49,352 nucleotides of DNA from CAYGUK01 sp964352985 (GTDB taxonomy: Bacteria > Pseudomonadota > Gammaproteobacteria > JAHCLG01), in assembly GCA_964352985.1 (NCBI GenBank), contig CAYGUK010000016.1:1-49352 (forward strand), read 5' to 3'. A model generated the notes under the pieces. It was not told the DNA's origin. It did not search any database and worked only from the letters and a program-made list of their open reading frames with translations. Positions 42,213 through 49,352 of this stretch are shown here, in pieces (the first letter of the stretch is position 1; every line of letters begins with the position of its first letter). The position numbers were made by a program, and so were the translations under genes.

Positions 42213-43781
42213 TTATTTTTTGGCTTTGATTGATTTTTGTCTTGCTGATAACGCAGAAATAACTATATCTGATTCAAAATGTTGATTTTTTGCAATGTCT
42301 AACATTAATTGATTTCCCCATATATTGAGATCATGTTTTCTTGCAGCTAAATATGAAGCTTGATCAGTTTTCCGAGTAACATCAGCACCATAACTTAAAA
42401 GTTGACGAACAAGAAATTCATTGCCTGTTGCAATTGCGACCATCAGTGGTGTTAAAGGTTTTTTACTATCATCAGCGATTACACAGAGTTCATGAATAAT
42501 TTTTTCCATCATTGGATTAGGCTTTTTGGATAGATTCGCTAAACATGTGGAGAGTAAGTCACAAAAAATTACTGGCGAGTGTTCAGCAGCAAGTCTTAAT
42601 TCTTGAAGCCAAAACTTATCTTCGGATGAACAATAAGAACTACTGGAGCTACTAGATGAAGTTGATTGAACAATTATCTGCGTCCATAGCATTTTGAATA
42701 TTTCAGGTTGATCATAAATTATGGCGAGTTGGAGTAGAGAAAATCGATTGCCATTGTCAGAAAGTATGTGCTGCCCAGTTTGATTATCAAAAACAAATAA
42801 CAATTCAGTATAGAGAGACTTTGTTAATAATTGTTTTTGTTCTGGCGTTTGAAGTTTATCTACAACTAATCGAGTTATGTCAGGTCGATTAAAACGGATT
42901 GCCCAATAGAGCAATTCTGCAAAATAAACTAATGGAATTTTGCCATTTTTAAGTGATTGTTGAATGTCTACAAGCAAATCATTAATAGTAGTTTGATCTT
43001 TTTTACAATACAGTGCCCAAAATAATATTGAACAATATGTTTCAATTTCTGCAGGTGATGTTGCAAGTGAACGACGTAGACGATCTCCATGCAAATAACC
43101 TCTATGCAATTGTTTCAATGATTGACTTGACTGCAATTTAGAATGTCGTTGATCACATTGATAATAATTTAGCGCATGCTGAAATAATTGTTCGAGATAA
43201 GTTTCAGGTAAAAGAGTAAATAACGGTGGCCGATTTTTTTCTGTGTGACAGAGAAATGGTAATAAGTTTTGTGGGGAAAAGCTATCTAAAATACTAAAGT
43301 CACCCTCAGCAAATTTTTTAACTAGTTCATCGTAATTATATTCAACATAAAAACCTTCACTTAATGTAAACCGTATATGGGATAATAATTCTAGAGATGG
43401 AAAAAAAGAAAACGAAGACGTTGGCATCATCTTATCTTGTTGTAATTGCACATGTTTCAAACGCACCTGCTCACTTCGATATTCCATTAAAATACGTTTT
43501 GTCGCTGCTTCAATTTTTGCATGTGCTATATGAACAGTACCATCAGGTGAACTTGAGCTTGTCAACTCTGGCGCGGTAGATAGCTGTGATATTAAAATTG
43601 TAAATATATTATTTTTGTTGGTGCTATAAAAAGAGGGTTCTAATACTTGAATACCACGAATTGCATTTTCAATTGCCGTTGCAAGTGATGATAGTGAAAC
43701 ACCATCAGGTAAACTCATCTCAGATTGTATTAAATACTGATTTAAATCAGATTCGATAAAGCTTGAAAAAGTAGCGGCCAC
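42213..43781 (-). CDS. ankyrin-like protein, 522 aa
   Basis: A large helical protein whose C-terminal part carries at least one clear ankyrin repeat (KPLTPLMVAIATGNEFLVRQ, LLSYGADVTRK) and weaker ones before it (RFSLLQLAIIYDQPEIFKML). A low-complexity serine run (about residues 373-385) lies between. There is no signal peptide or membrane helix. The start is GTG at 43781 with AAGGA 7-8 nt upstream, and no better ATG is near. Ankyrin proteins bind other proteins, and in Legionellales many are translocated. It stands alone with wide flanks. The N-terminal 350 residues are unassigned. Confidence 0.8.
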   Translation of the reverse strand: MAATFSSFIESDLNQYLIQSEMSLPDGVSLSSLATAIENAIRGIQVLEPSFYSTNKNNIFTILISQLSTAPELTSSSSPDGTVHIAHAKIEAATKRILMEYRSEQVRLKHVQLQQDKMMPTSSFSFFPSLELLSHIRFTLSEGFYVEYNYDELVKKFAEGDFSILDSFSPQNLLPFLCHTEKNRPPLFTLLPETYLEQLFQHALNYYQCDQRHSKLQSSQSLKQLHRGYLHGDRLRRSLATSPAEIETYCSILFWALYCKKDQTTINDLLVDIQQSLKNGKIPLVYFAELLYWAIRFNRPDITRLVVDKLQTPEQKQLLTKSLYTELLFVFDNQTGQHILSDNGNRFSLLQLAIIYDQPEIFKMLWTQIIVQSTSSSSSSSSYCSSEDKFWLQELRLAAEHSPVIFCDLLSTCLANLSKKPNPMMEKIIHELCVIADDSKKPLTPLMVAIATGNEFLVRQLLSYGADVTRKTDQASYLAARKHDLNIWGNQLMLDIAKNQHFESDIVISALSARQKSIKAKK

Positions 43782-44187
43782 ATTTTTTCCTTTTTATTTT
43801 TTTAATTCCAAAACAGATAAACTGAAACTACATTATCCCACTAAGCTATCTCTACTGTAAATTGAAATAAAATCATTTTGTTTATGAAAAAATCTGTTAT
43901 ATTCCATCTATAAATATTGCTGAGATAAAACGATAAATAAAAAAATAAGGATATTATAATTAGCATGTTACAAAATTCAATACGAACCGAGTCCTAGGAT
44001 ATTACTATAGCGCAAACTATTCAATAATTGCCAAACATAGTTGGCAAAAAACGAGTAGTTAAATCGTTATGAAGTGAACACGTAGTATCTTCGGCTGAAC
44101 TTAAGTAATCTTCTGTTAAATAGAACACCTTAAAACATCCTTTTTTTCGATACAAGATAATTATATGAAGAAACAAATCAGTAACCA
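43782..44187. other. gap between the ankyrin and GNAT genes
   Basis: AT-rich DNA without a gene. One 7-bp hairpin (TTGCCAA 44028-44034, TTGGCAA 44041-44047, 6-nt loop) followed by an A-run could be a weak terminator for minus-strand transcription from the GNAT gene. Nothing else stands out. Confidence 0.4.
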
Positions 44188-44808
44188 TCATAATTTTTGG
44201 CTAAAATCATTAGAACAATTTCTAATTGTTAAGATATCGCCACTATCAAAATCAGCTAAATATACTTCAGCCGGATATTTATCAAGGGATGAATAATAAA
44301 AGTCTTCATTTTCGAGACGATTAAATTTTATAGCATGATGTAGCTTTTTGACTTTGGAAATAGAAGTTGTTGCGATGGCAGATAACTGATGATCATAGCA
44401 ATATTGAAAGGCATAGGATAAAAGCTGCAGCCAGTTTGATTGACCTCGATAATTCTTTTGAATGGCGCTGCGATTTAATTCGACAAGATTTGGATAATTT
44501 GAAAATTTAATTTTTTGTTGTAAAGTTGAATTTATTTGATAACGTTCTATTTCGAGTAATTTATTTTTATCACGCTGAACGATTCTACCACAGCCTACTA
44601 ATGCTTGCTGATCAAAAACGCCAACCCACACCGCGTGTTCTCTATAATCATCTGTTAAATAATGGTGGCCATTTTGTTCGACAATTTTTAATCCTGACTG
44701 ATTATTTGCATGCAAATCCCAAGCTTGCTCAACAATATAAACATCATATAATATTTTTTCGGCCAGTCTAATTTCCTTATGATTACGTAATTGTAGAATA
44801 TTGATCAA
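44188..44808 (-). CDS. GNAT-superfamily N-acyltransferase, 206 aa
   Basis: The GNAT fold is suggested by VWVGVFDQQALVGCGRIVQRD (beta strands 2-4) and LVELNRSAIQKNYRGQSNWLQLLSYAFQYC, where the acyl-CoA pyrophosphate loop reads KNYRGQSN. The N-terminal YDVYIVEQAW and the E(L)NR element resemble the acyl-homoserine-lactone-synthase/N-acyl-amino-acid-synthase branch more than a simple acetyltransferase. It would transfer an acyl group from acyl-CoA or acyl-ACP to an amine. The start is TTG, backed by a strong AGGAGAG 8 nt upstream. The gene stands alone. A signalling molecule is only a guess. Confidence 0.72.
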   Translation of the reverse strand: MINILQLRNHKEIRLAEKILYDVYIVEQAWDLHANNQSGLKIVEQNGHHYLTDDYREHAVWVGVFDQQALVGCGRIVQRDKNKLLEIERYQINSTLQQKIKFSNYPNLVELNRSAIQKNYRGQSNWLQLLSYAFQYCYDHQLSAIATTSISKVKKLHHAIKFNRLENEDFYYSSLDKYPAEVYLADFDSGDILTIRNCSNDFSQKL

Positions 44809-44925
44809 CCGAAGTCTCTCCTAGTTATATTTATAACTTGTTGTAAAATATAGCCCTTTATCTAAAGCTCAATAATTAAATAAATCAACTATACTTAATT
44901 ATAAAACATTCAAGGAATTTAAAAA

Positions 44926-45402
44926 ATGGTGCTTCAATTTAAATACCTTATTCTTAGTTTCATTATATTATTATTTTCATTCACTACTTCTGCAGCAAGT
45001 AATTTTACTTTATCAGAAAGTAGTATCAGCAATCAAATTGCGACTTTTTCATATGTTAAAGGGATGCAGCTTGAAACAGCCGAACTCACTTATCGTGATT
45101 CAGACACGAATAATTTTTCAGCTATTAAATTACCTGGTATCGCAAAATATGGGAATATTACGTTAAAAGATGTCACCTTTAATACGATGAATCAAGTGTG
45201 GCAAATTAGTGATGGAATTAGAATGAATACTATTTCTCGCGACACTTATTATATTTATGATACCCAAAATAATATTACCTTCACGGTTTATAATGCATGG
45301 CCGACAACAATTACCACGAATATAGAGTCGAATGATGAAAATGGTGTCACTGTTAATGAATTAATTATTGCTCATGAAGGGATAGAAATTACTTTTCAAT
45401 AA
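44926..45402 (+). CDS. tail-tube (T4 gp19)-like protein with Sec signal peptide, 158 aa
   Basis: The N-terminus (FKYLILSFIILLFSFTTSAA, residues 5-24) is a standard Sec signal peptide, with cleavage probably near residues 23-25. The mature part follows the phage-tail-tube gp19 family: LPGIAKYGNITLKDVTF, FTVYNAWPTTITT and VTVNELIIAHEGIEI, elements normally seen in tube proteins of contractile tails and extracellular injection systems. Those proteins are assembled in the cytosol and do not carry signal peptides. No other tail gene is nearby. AAGGA precedes the ATG. It may be a tube fold reused in the periplasm or outside the cell. Confidence 0.72.
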   Translation: MVLQFKYLILSFIILLFSFTTSAASNFTLSESSISNQIATFSYVKGMQLETAELTYRDSDTNNFSAIKLPGIAKYGNITLKDVTFNTMNQVWQISDGIRMNTISRDTYYIYDTQNNITFTVYNAWPTTITTNIESNDENGVTVNELIIAHEGIEITFQ

Positions 45403-45417
45403 TCTCTCATTTTTTTA

Positions 45418-46323
45418 TTATACTTCTCCATCCCCACCTAATCGATGACTAGTCGAACTTACAGCATCGGCTAAAAGTGGCGTGCTTGTTCCTTGAGGTG
45501 TTGCTTTTGATTGACAACATGATGTCAAACAACGCCATACCCAACTAGAACATCTCGATATTTTATCACTAACACCTAACTTGGTATCGATTGCTGTGGC
45601 AAGCGTCGTCAACAAAACAAAACTATATTGTGTTTGACCCACACCCGCAACATTTCTGACGCCTTCACCTGAATGGATTAATCCTAAATAAACTGACATA
45701 GCAAAAGCGACATCTGACAACGCATCTTTAGTGATATACCCTGCAGGCAATTCCACCCCTAATTTTTTACCCACCATATTAATTAAACCACTTTTAGCCA
45801 TCAACGCCATTGCCACCAAACAAAAAGAATAGAAAGGATAGGAATTTGCGTTTAAACCTAGACGGACACCATCAAAAATAAACGTCCAGGGTAAGGCTTG
45901 CACGAATGTTAATAATGAATTTTTACTATAATATTTTAAATCATGAGGGTTAAGTTCTGCTTCTGATGTTGCGTCTGGTTCAGGTTGACAACACCCCATC
46001 ATATCTAATAATAACTCAGTCGTCGTGGCACCTACAGCAGCAGCAGCCGCATATACAGGTCCATATTTCAAATCTGCTACAAGTTCTGCAACATTTTTTG
46101 CACCAGAAACATCTAGCGCTGAAGCCGCCACTTGAAAGGCGATATCGCCATTGGCCAACATGATGGGTACTTTAGAAGATTCGAATAACGTTCTAAAAAA
46201 AGAAGGGCTTTTTGATACTGGTAAAACAACTACACCACTTTCTTCTTCTGTTGCACTGGGTAATGAAACATGTGTATCAGCAGTTGATGCTTCTCTACCA
46301 TCAACGTTACTTTGAGGACTCAT
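45418..46323 (-). CDS. hypothetical membrane protein with polar tails, 301 aa
   Basis: No family recognised. The N-terminal 40 residues and the C-terminal 30 are polar and disordered. Between them lie several moderately hydrophobic, alanine-rich segments (PVYAAAAAVGATTTELLLDM, YPFYSFCLVAMALMAKSGLI, FVLLTTLATAID). Two cysteine pairs next to hydrophobic parts (MMGCCQPEP and LTSCCQSKA) could be lipid-modified in a host. It converges with the tail-tube gene (15 bp apart). The start ATG has only an A-rich upstream region. It may be an injected membrane effector; no motif proves it. Confidence 0.6.
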   Translation of the reverse strand: MSPQSNVDGREASTADTHVSLPSATEEESGVVVLPVSKSPSFFRTLFESSKVPIMLANGDIAFQVAASALDVSGAKNVAELVADLKYGPVYAAAAAVGATTTELLLDMMGCCQPEPDATSEAELNPHDLKYYSKNSLLTFVQALPWTFIFDGVRLGLNANSYPFYSFCLVAMALMAKSGLINMVGKKLGVELPAGYITKDALSDVAFAMSVYLGLIHSGEGVRNVAGVGQTQYSFVLLTTLATAIDTKLGVSDKISRCSSWVWRCLTSCCQSKATPQGTSTPLLADAVSSTSHRLGGDGEV

Positions 46324-46682
46324 TTTTTCTATATATTTTTTCGAGTATTAAAGCGCGTAAGATATAACAACTGTATCAAAATGTAAACCAAATCCTACTA
46401 ATTTCTACCTAATTAAACAATAATGAGCGAATGCACTAACGATAGTAAATTCGTAATATAATTATACATTTATAGTCAGAATTTTATTTTCCTAATTTTT
46501 TTTAATCAATTTATATAATAAATAATTATTTATTATATACTATAAAATAGATTTTTATAATTCTGAAACAAACTTTGCCTCGTTTAAATATTGGGTTTAG
46601 TATAATATAACATGATATAAATAGTTAAAAATATTCAAATTTGATCTGACGTCAATATAATAAATGACTATGGAGTTTAATC
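46324..46682. other. gap between divergent genes
   Basis: Extremely AT-rich DNA separating the minus-strand membrane gene and the plus-strand small gene and ankyrin gene. Promoters for both are expected, but the composition makes hexamer matches meaningless by eye. GGAG at 46671-46674 is the ribosome binding site of the small gene. Confidence 0.4.
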
Positions 46683-46826
46683 ATGGCTCAAGAAATAAAT
46701 TGTTCAGGAGATACTTCTCGCTCTGCTTTTCAACAACAACTAGATTCTATTTGTGGTAAAACTGAAGTAATTATTAAAGGAAGTATAACACCGGATAGGA
46801 TAATAAGCATTTCAAATCAAGACTAA
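46683..46826 (+). CDS. short protein, 47 aa, upstream of an ankyrin gene
   Basis: An ATG at 46683 with GGAG 8 nt upstream opens 47 codons (MAQEINCSGDTSRSAFQQQL ... GSITPDRIISISNQD) ending in TAA. The spacing and ribosome binding site are as good as those of neighbouring genes. It could be a small protein of the downstream ankyrin operon or the surviving N-terminus of a longer gene. No family recognised. Confidence 0.45.
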   Translation: MAQEINCSGDTSRSAFQQQLDSICGKTEVIIKGSITPDRIISISNQD

Positions 46827-46915
46827 CATAAAATTACCACGTATAATTTGAGGCTAATAGAAATAATGTAATGCTTTTATTATATTTCGACTATTGAAGT
46901 ATAATTAGGTTAATA

Positions 46916-48076
46916 ATGCAAAATCGAAAATATGGTCAATTTTATTTTGATCTGCAATCAACAATACCGAATGGTACTCCCATAATAAAATACAATGATA
47001 TAATACCTAAAATAATATGGAATGCAGCTTATTATGGAAATCATGATACTTTAAATTATTACTTCAATAACTGTGGGTCGTATGGGAGTGGTTGCAGTAT
47101 TTCTGATGCCCAAACTGCTAGATCATCAGTTAATGCGGTAAGTGTTTTGTTTATGGGTTCGGAGTGTGGAACATCTGCTTTAGCAGTAGCTGCTTATAAT
47201 GGGCATTTAGAATGTGTCAAAATTTTATCAAACGTGCCTACTATTACCTTTGGACAGTCTACGCCTCTTCTTTACGCAGCTAAAGCGGGGCATAGTGATA
47301 TTTTAAAGTATTTTTTAAATCTTGATGGGGAAAGTGGTTGTCCAGAGCGTATTACCGAATTAGCTAGAAATAAAATTAATCAACTTTCTCTTAAAAGTCA
47401 CTGGCCTTTGCAATGTGCTGTTGCTTCAGGAAATTATGAAAGCGTTGAATTATTATTAAAAGCTAATGCTGATATATCTATCGAAGAAGACTATTATGGG
47501 CTTACACTAACAGTATTTCATTTTGTAAGATGTCCGCGAATGCAAGCCATCTTGATAGCACACTCTTTATTAGCCAATGATAGTTGGCCAAAAAGACTTC
47601 CTTCCATATATCCTAAAACATCTCAAATTATGTCAGATATTTTCATTCAAAAAATATCTGACATTAAAAAAAGTCTGGTGGATGTAGGAGTAGTGAAGAA
47701 GGGCCATGAGCATCATCAAAGTATAATCATCGCTAAATTGCGACGTGCTGCTGAATTATTTATTGCAAGTATGACGTCATTAGACAAATTACCACCACTA
47801 AAAAATCAAAAATTCTATGATAGTGACATTAGCGACCTAGTCTGGTGGATGCGTTGGGTAATGCCTAATGGCAATGATTGTTCATTCTGGAGTAAACCAG
47901 ATTTCTCAGGCATGGATTTTGCGAAGTCAATTTTACGAGCCTGTGATCCTAATCACGGATATTTGAAATGCCTTTCAGCAAAATCAAATCAGAGTAACCT
48001 AGGATTAGTAGTTAATCGTCGTGAGAATGTTCATGAAGTTGCATCACCTGTAATTGAACTTTTCTCTAGAAGATGA
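46916..48076 (+). CDS. ankyrin-repeat protein, 386 aa
   Basis: Ankyrin repeats cover roughly residues 27-190: IIWNAAYYGNHDTLNYYF, TSALAVAAYNGHLECVKIL, STPLLYAAKAGHSDILKYFL and HWPLQCAVASGNYESVELLLKANADI. The remaining C-terminal half is helical and unassigned (KIPDIKK-like basic stretch, then DLVWWMRWVMPNGNDCSFW). There is no signal peptide or membrane segment. It follows the 47-aa gene by 89 bp on the same strand. Like other ankyrin proteins of this window it is a candidate host-interacting protein, but substrate and secretion are unknown. Confidence 0.85.
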   Translation: MQNRKYGQFYFDLQSTIPNGTPIIKYNDIIPKIIWNAAYYGNHDTLNYYFNNCGSYGSGCSISDAQTARSSVNAVSVLFMGSECGTSALAVAAYNGHLECVKILSNVPTITFGQSTPLLYAAKAGHSDILKYFLNLDGESGCPERITELARNKINQLSLKSHWPLQCAVASGNYESVELLLKANADISIEEDYYGLTLTVFHFVRCPRMQAILIAHSLLANDSWPKRLPSIYPKTSQIMSDIFIQKISDIKKSLVDVGVVKKGHEHHQSIIIAKLRRAAELFIASMTSLDKLPPLKNQKFYDSDISDLVWWMRWVMPNGNDCSFWSKPDFSGMDFAKSILRACDPNHGYLKCLSAKSNQSNLGLVVNRRENVHEVASPVIELFSRR

Positions 48077-48189
48077 TAATTTGTGGAAAAAATTTTGTCT
48101 TTTCGTATTATTTCAGATTAAGTATTAATTTATTTTAACAACTAATTCATTGCCTAGAACTTTAATATATAATCTGAATAAATATTCTA

Positions 48190-48552
48190 TTAATGCCATT
48201 CACTCAAATATTGATTAAATTGTTTGATTCGTGACAAAGTTAATTCAGCATAGGTTTGGTCTCTTAGCAAAGGTTGCATCGAAGCAGATTGTAAATTAGA
48301 AAAATTAACAGCCGCTTCTCGATATTGTTGCCAAATTTTTTGATAACTGGTTAATTGCGATTGATACGACTTAGGCATGTTTTGCAAAAGATTATGATAT
48401 TGAAGTTGTAGTTTACTATCTAACTCCTGATTAAGTTTAACAAAACAAGTATGTGATTGTAGTTTAATACAGTTTTGATATGAAGTTGTAGATGCAAAAA
48501 CTGTTAATGTGAAACCACACAAAACTAGAATTAGAAAAATTGGAAATTTCAT
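48190..48552 (-). CDS. LprI/DUF1311-like periplasmic protein, 120 aa
   Basis: A Sec signal peptide (MKFPIFLILVLCGFTLTVFA, cleavage after about residue 20) is followed by a helical domain with LNQELDSKLQLQYHNLLQNM and LTSYQKIWQQYREAAVNF, matching the lysozyme-inhibitor LprI N-terminal (DUF1311) pattern, in which a Trp and an Arg-Asp/Glu pair are conserved. The family's second cysteine pair is not complete: Cys28 and Cys36 remain but the one after YRE is missing. It should act in the periplasm or on the surface. AGGA precedes the ATG. Confidence 0.7.
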   Translation of the reverse strand: MKFPIFLILVLCGFTLTVFASTTSYQNCIKLQSHTCFVKLNQELDSKLQLQYHNLLQNMPKSYQSQLTSYQKIWQQYREAAVNFSNLQSASMQPLLRDQTYAELTLSRIKQFNQYLSEWH

Positions 48553-48719
48553 TTATTGTCGTCCTATTAAGCGCCCTAGCATTGGTTGATATGAATTATT
48601 TCAATATTTAAACTTTCTATATTATTATAATGAAAGATGACTGACGATACAAAATAAATTCAATTGCATAAAACGATTAAAGTCATAGCTAATAAATAAT
48701 CATTAAACTGGAGAACCCG

Positions 48720-49175
48720 ATGAAAAAATTAACTGGACAATGTTTATGTGGCGCTATCACGTATGAAATTAACGGACCACTTGGCCCCATTGTCAATTGT
48801 CATTGCAACATGTGTCGCAGATGGCATGGCGCAGCCTTTAGAACACGAAGCACTGTCGAAAAAAAATATTTTAGTTGGGTTAAAGGCGAAGACAATTTAG
48901 CAACATTCCAATCATCAAAGCATGTAGTAAAAACTTTTTGTCGTACCTGCGGCTCGAATTTAATTAGTCTTTATGATGATAAACCTGAACACATTGGCTT
49001 ACCGATAGGCGGTTTAGATGTTGCACCTGATAATAAACCCGAAGCGCATATTTTTGTGGGTTCAAAATCACCTTGGTTTGAAATTACCGATGATTTACCT
49101 CAATATGAAGGCTTACCCAGCAGAGAAGTCGATACCGTTTTATTCGATCGAAAACAAAATAATAATAATAATTAA
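48720..49175 (+). CDS. GFA-family zinc protein (Gfa/CENP-V domain), 151 aa
   Basis: A full GFA domain with the zinc ligands visible: C8 and C10 (GQCLCGAITYE), C27, C29 and C32 (NCHCNMCRRWHG) and C74 and C77 (FCRTCGSNL). The family was first described as glutathione-dependent formaldehyde-activating enzymes, but most members have no proven reaction. The protein is cytosolic and of normal length. GGAG lies 7 nt before the ATG. A bidirectional hairpin follows the stop. Confidence 0.92.
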   Translation: MKKLTGQCLCGAITYEINGPLGPIVNCHCNMCRRWHGAAFRTRSTVEKKYFSWVKGEDNLATFQSSKHVVKTFCRTCGSNLISLYDDKPEHIGLPIGGLDVAPDNKPEAHIFVGSKSPWFEITDDLPQYEGLPSREVDTVLFDRKQNNNNN

Positions 49176-49178
49176 AAG

Positions 49179-49218
49179 TTTGGTAACTATTCTTCATTTA
49201 TACTGAATAGCGACCAAA
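49179..49218. terminator. bidirectional terminator hairpin
   Basis: TTTGGT and CTATTC pair with GAATAG and ACCAAA across a 2x2 internal loop and a 12-nt end loop. T-rich DNA follows on both strands. It sits between the GFA gene and the convergent gene at the right edge. Confidence 0.6.
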
Positions 49219-49226
49219 TTTCGTAT

Positions 49227-49352
49227 TTATTCTACTAAAGGATTAATCACCGTATTTAACAATTCTTCAATTTTTAAAGGCGTTAAATACGGTTGTGATA
49301 CTTGAATATCATCGGGTACGATTGGGCCGCCAGATAAAATATCAGCAAAATT
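49227..49352 (-). CDS. 3' end of a gene cut by the right edge
   Basis: The minus-strand frame is open from the window edge to a TAA at 49227, giving the last 41 residues: NFADILSGGPIVPDDIQVSQ, then PYLTPLKIEELLNTVINPLVE. The convergent terminator just beyond the stop supports a real gene end. The piece is too short to name a family. Confidence 0.6.
   Translation of the reverse strand, partial: NFADILSGGPIVPDDIQVSQPYLTPLKIEELLNTVINPLVE

Noticed and set aside
42640..42665. Serine-coding short tandem repeat in the ankyrin protein
   Set aside because: It is a plain low-complexity run inside the coding frame with no separate function visible.
48112..48178. 8-bp inverted repeat TTCAGATT ... AATCTGAA
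   Set aside because: The 51-bp spacer is too long for a terminator, and such matches are expected by chance in this composition.

Overview
The window is a very AT-rich stretch of a bacterial chromosome. It looks gammaproteobacterial and most like a Legionellales-type host-associated bacterium. The reasons are ankyrin- and Sel1-repeat proteins, many large proteins with no recognisable bacterial family, eukaryote-like short motifs (classical nuclear localisation signals, a PPxY motif, cysteine clusters), an orphan type VI Hcp gene and decayed gene fragments between genes. The genus is an inference. The nuclear signals would suit a lineage such as the intranuclear Berkiella, but no marker gene in the window settles this. 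There is no complete rRNA or tRNA gene and no CRISPR array.

Layout. 1-8505 is mixed: a cut gene end, a small unknown gene, an overlapping LuxR-type response regulator and membrane histidine kinase, an SGNH hydrolase, a LexA/CI-like regulator followed by an ankyrin protein, a PhyH-type dioxygenase and a POT-family peptide transporter. 9036-23572 is a biosynthetic cluster. An MFS exporter, a FAAH-like amidase, a 1911-aa non-ribosomal peptide synthetase (C-PCP-C-A[MT]-PCP) and a YhhQ/VUT transporter lie in one operon. After an opposed HSL-type hydrolase comes a second operon: a hydrolase-methyltransferase fusion, an acyl carrier protein and a KAS III-like enzyme. A free-standing adenylation gene converges on it. 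The first NRPS module lacks an adenylation domain, so the separate A protein probably serves it. By-eye specificity codes suggest a threonine-like residue and N-methylglycine, possibly with an acyl group from the ACP/KAS III pair.

23573-29299 is gene-poor, transferred-looking DNA: IS66-like debris, a tRNA-Ser 3' fragment and a roughly 120-bp element present as two direct copies. The copies bracket a 4.3-kb islet with hcp, a candidate membrane-active effector, two related membrane proteins (candidate immunity) and small unknown genes.

29300-38755 holds two small genes and then a compact five-gene minus-strand operon: a HAD-like protein, a Sel1-repeat protein, a basic coiled-coil protein, and 921-aa and 818-aa unknown proteins. 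Two members carry strong nuclear-localisation-like sequences. This is the best candidate here for an undescribed host-directed system.

39147-49352 returns to mixed genes: a LysR regulator divergent from a Bcr-type exporter, ankyrin proteins, a GNAT acyltransferase, a phage tail-tube (gp19)-like protein with a Sec signal peptide, a membrane protein, an LprI-like periplasmic protein, a GFA-family zinc protein and the cut 3' end of a further gene. Starts were chosen by Shine-Dalgarno position, so several genes begin later than the longest open frame.
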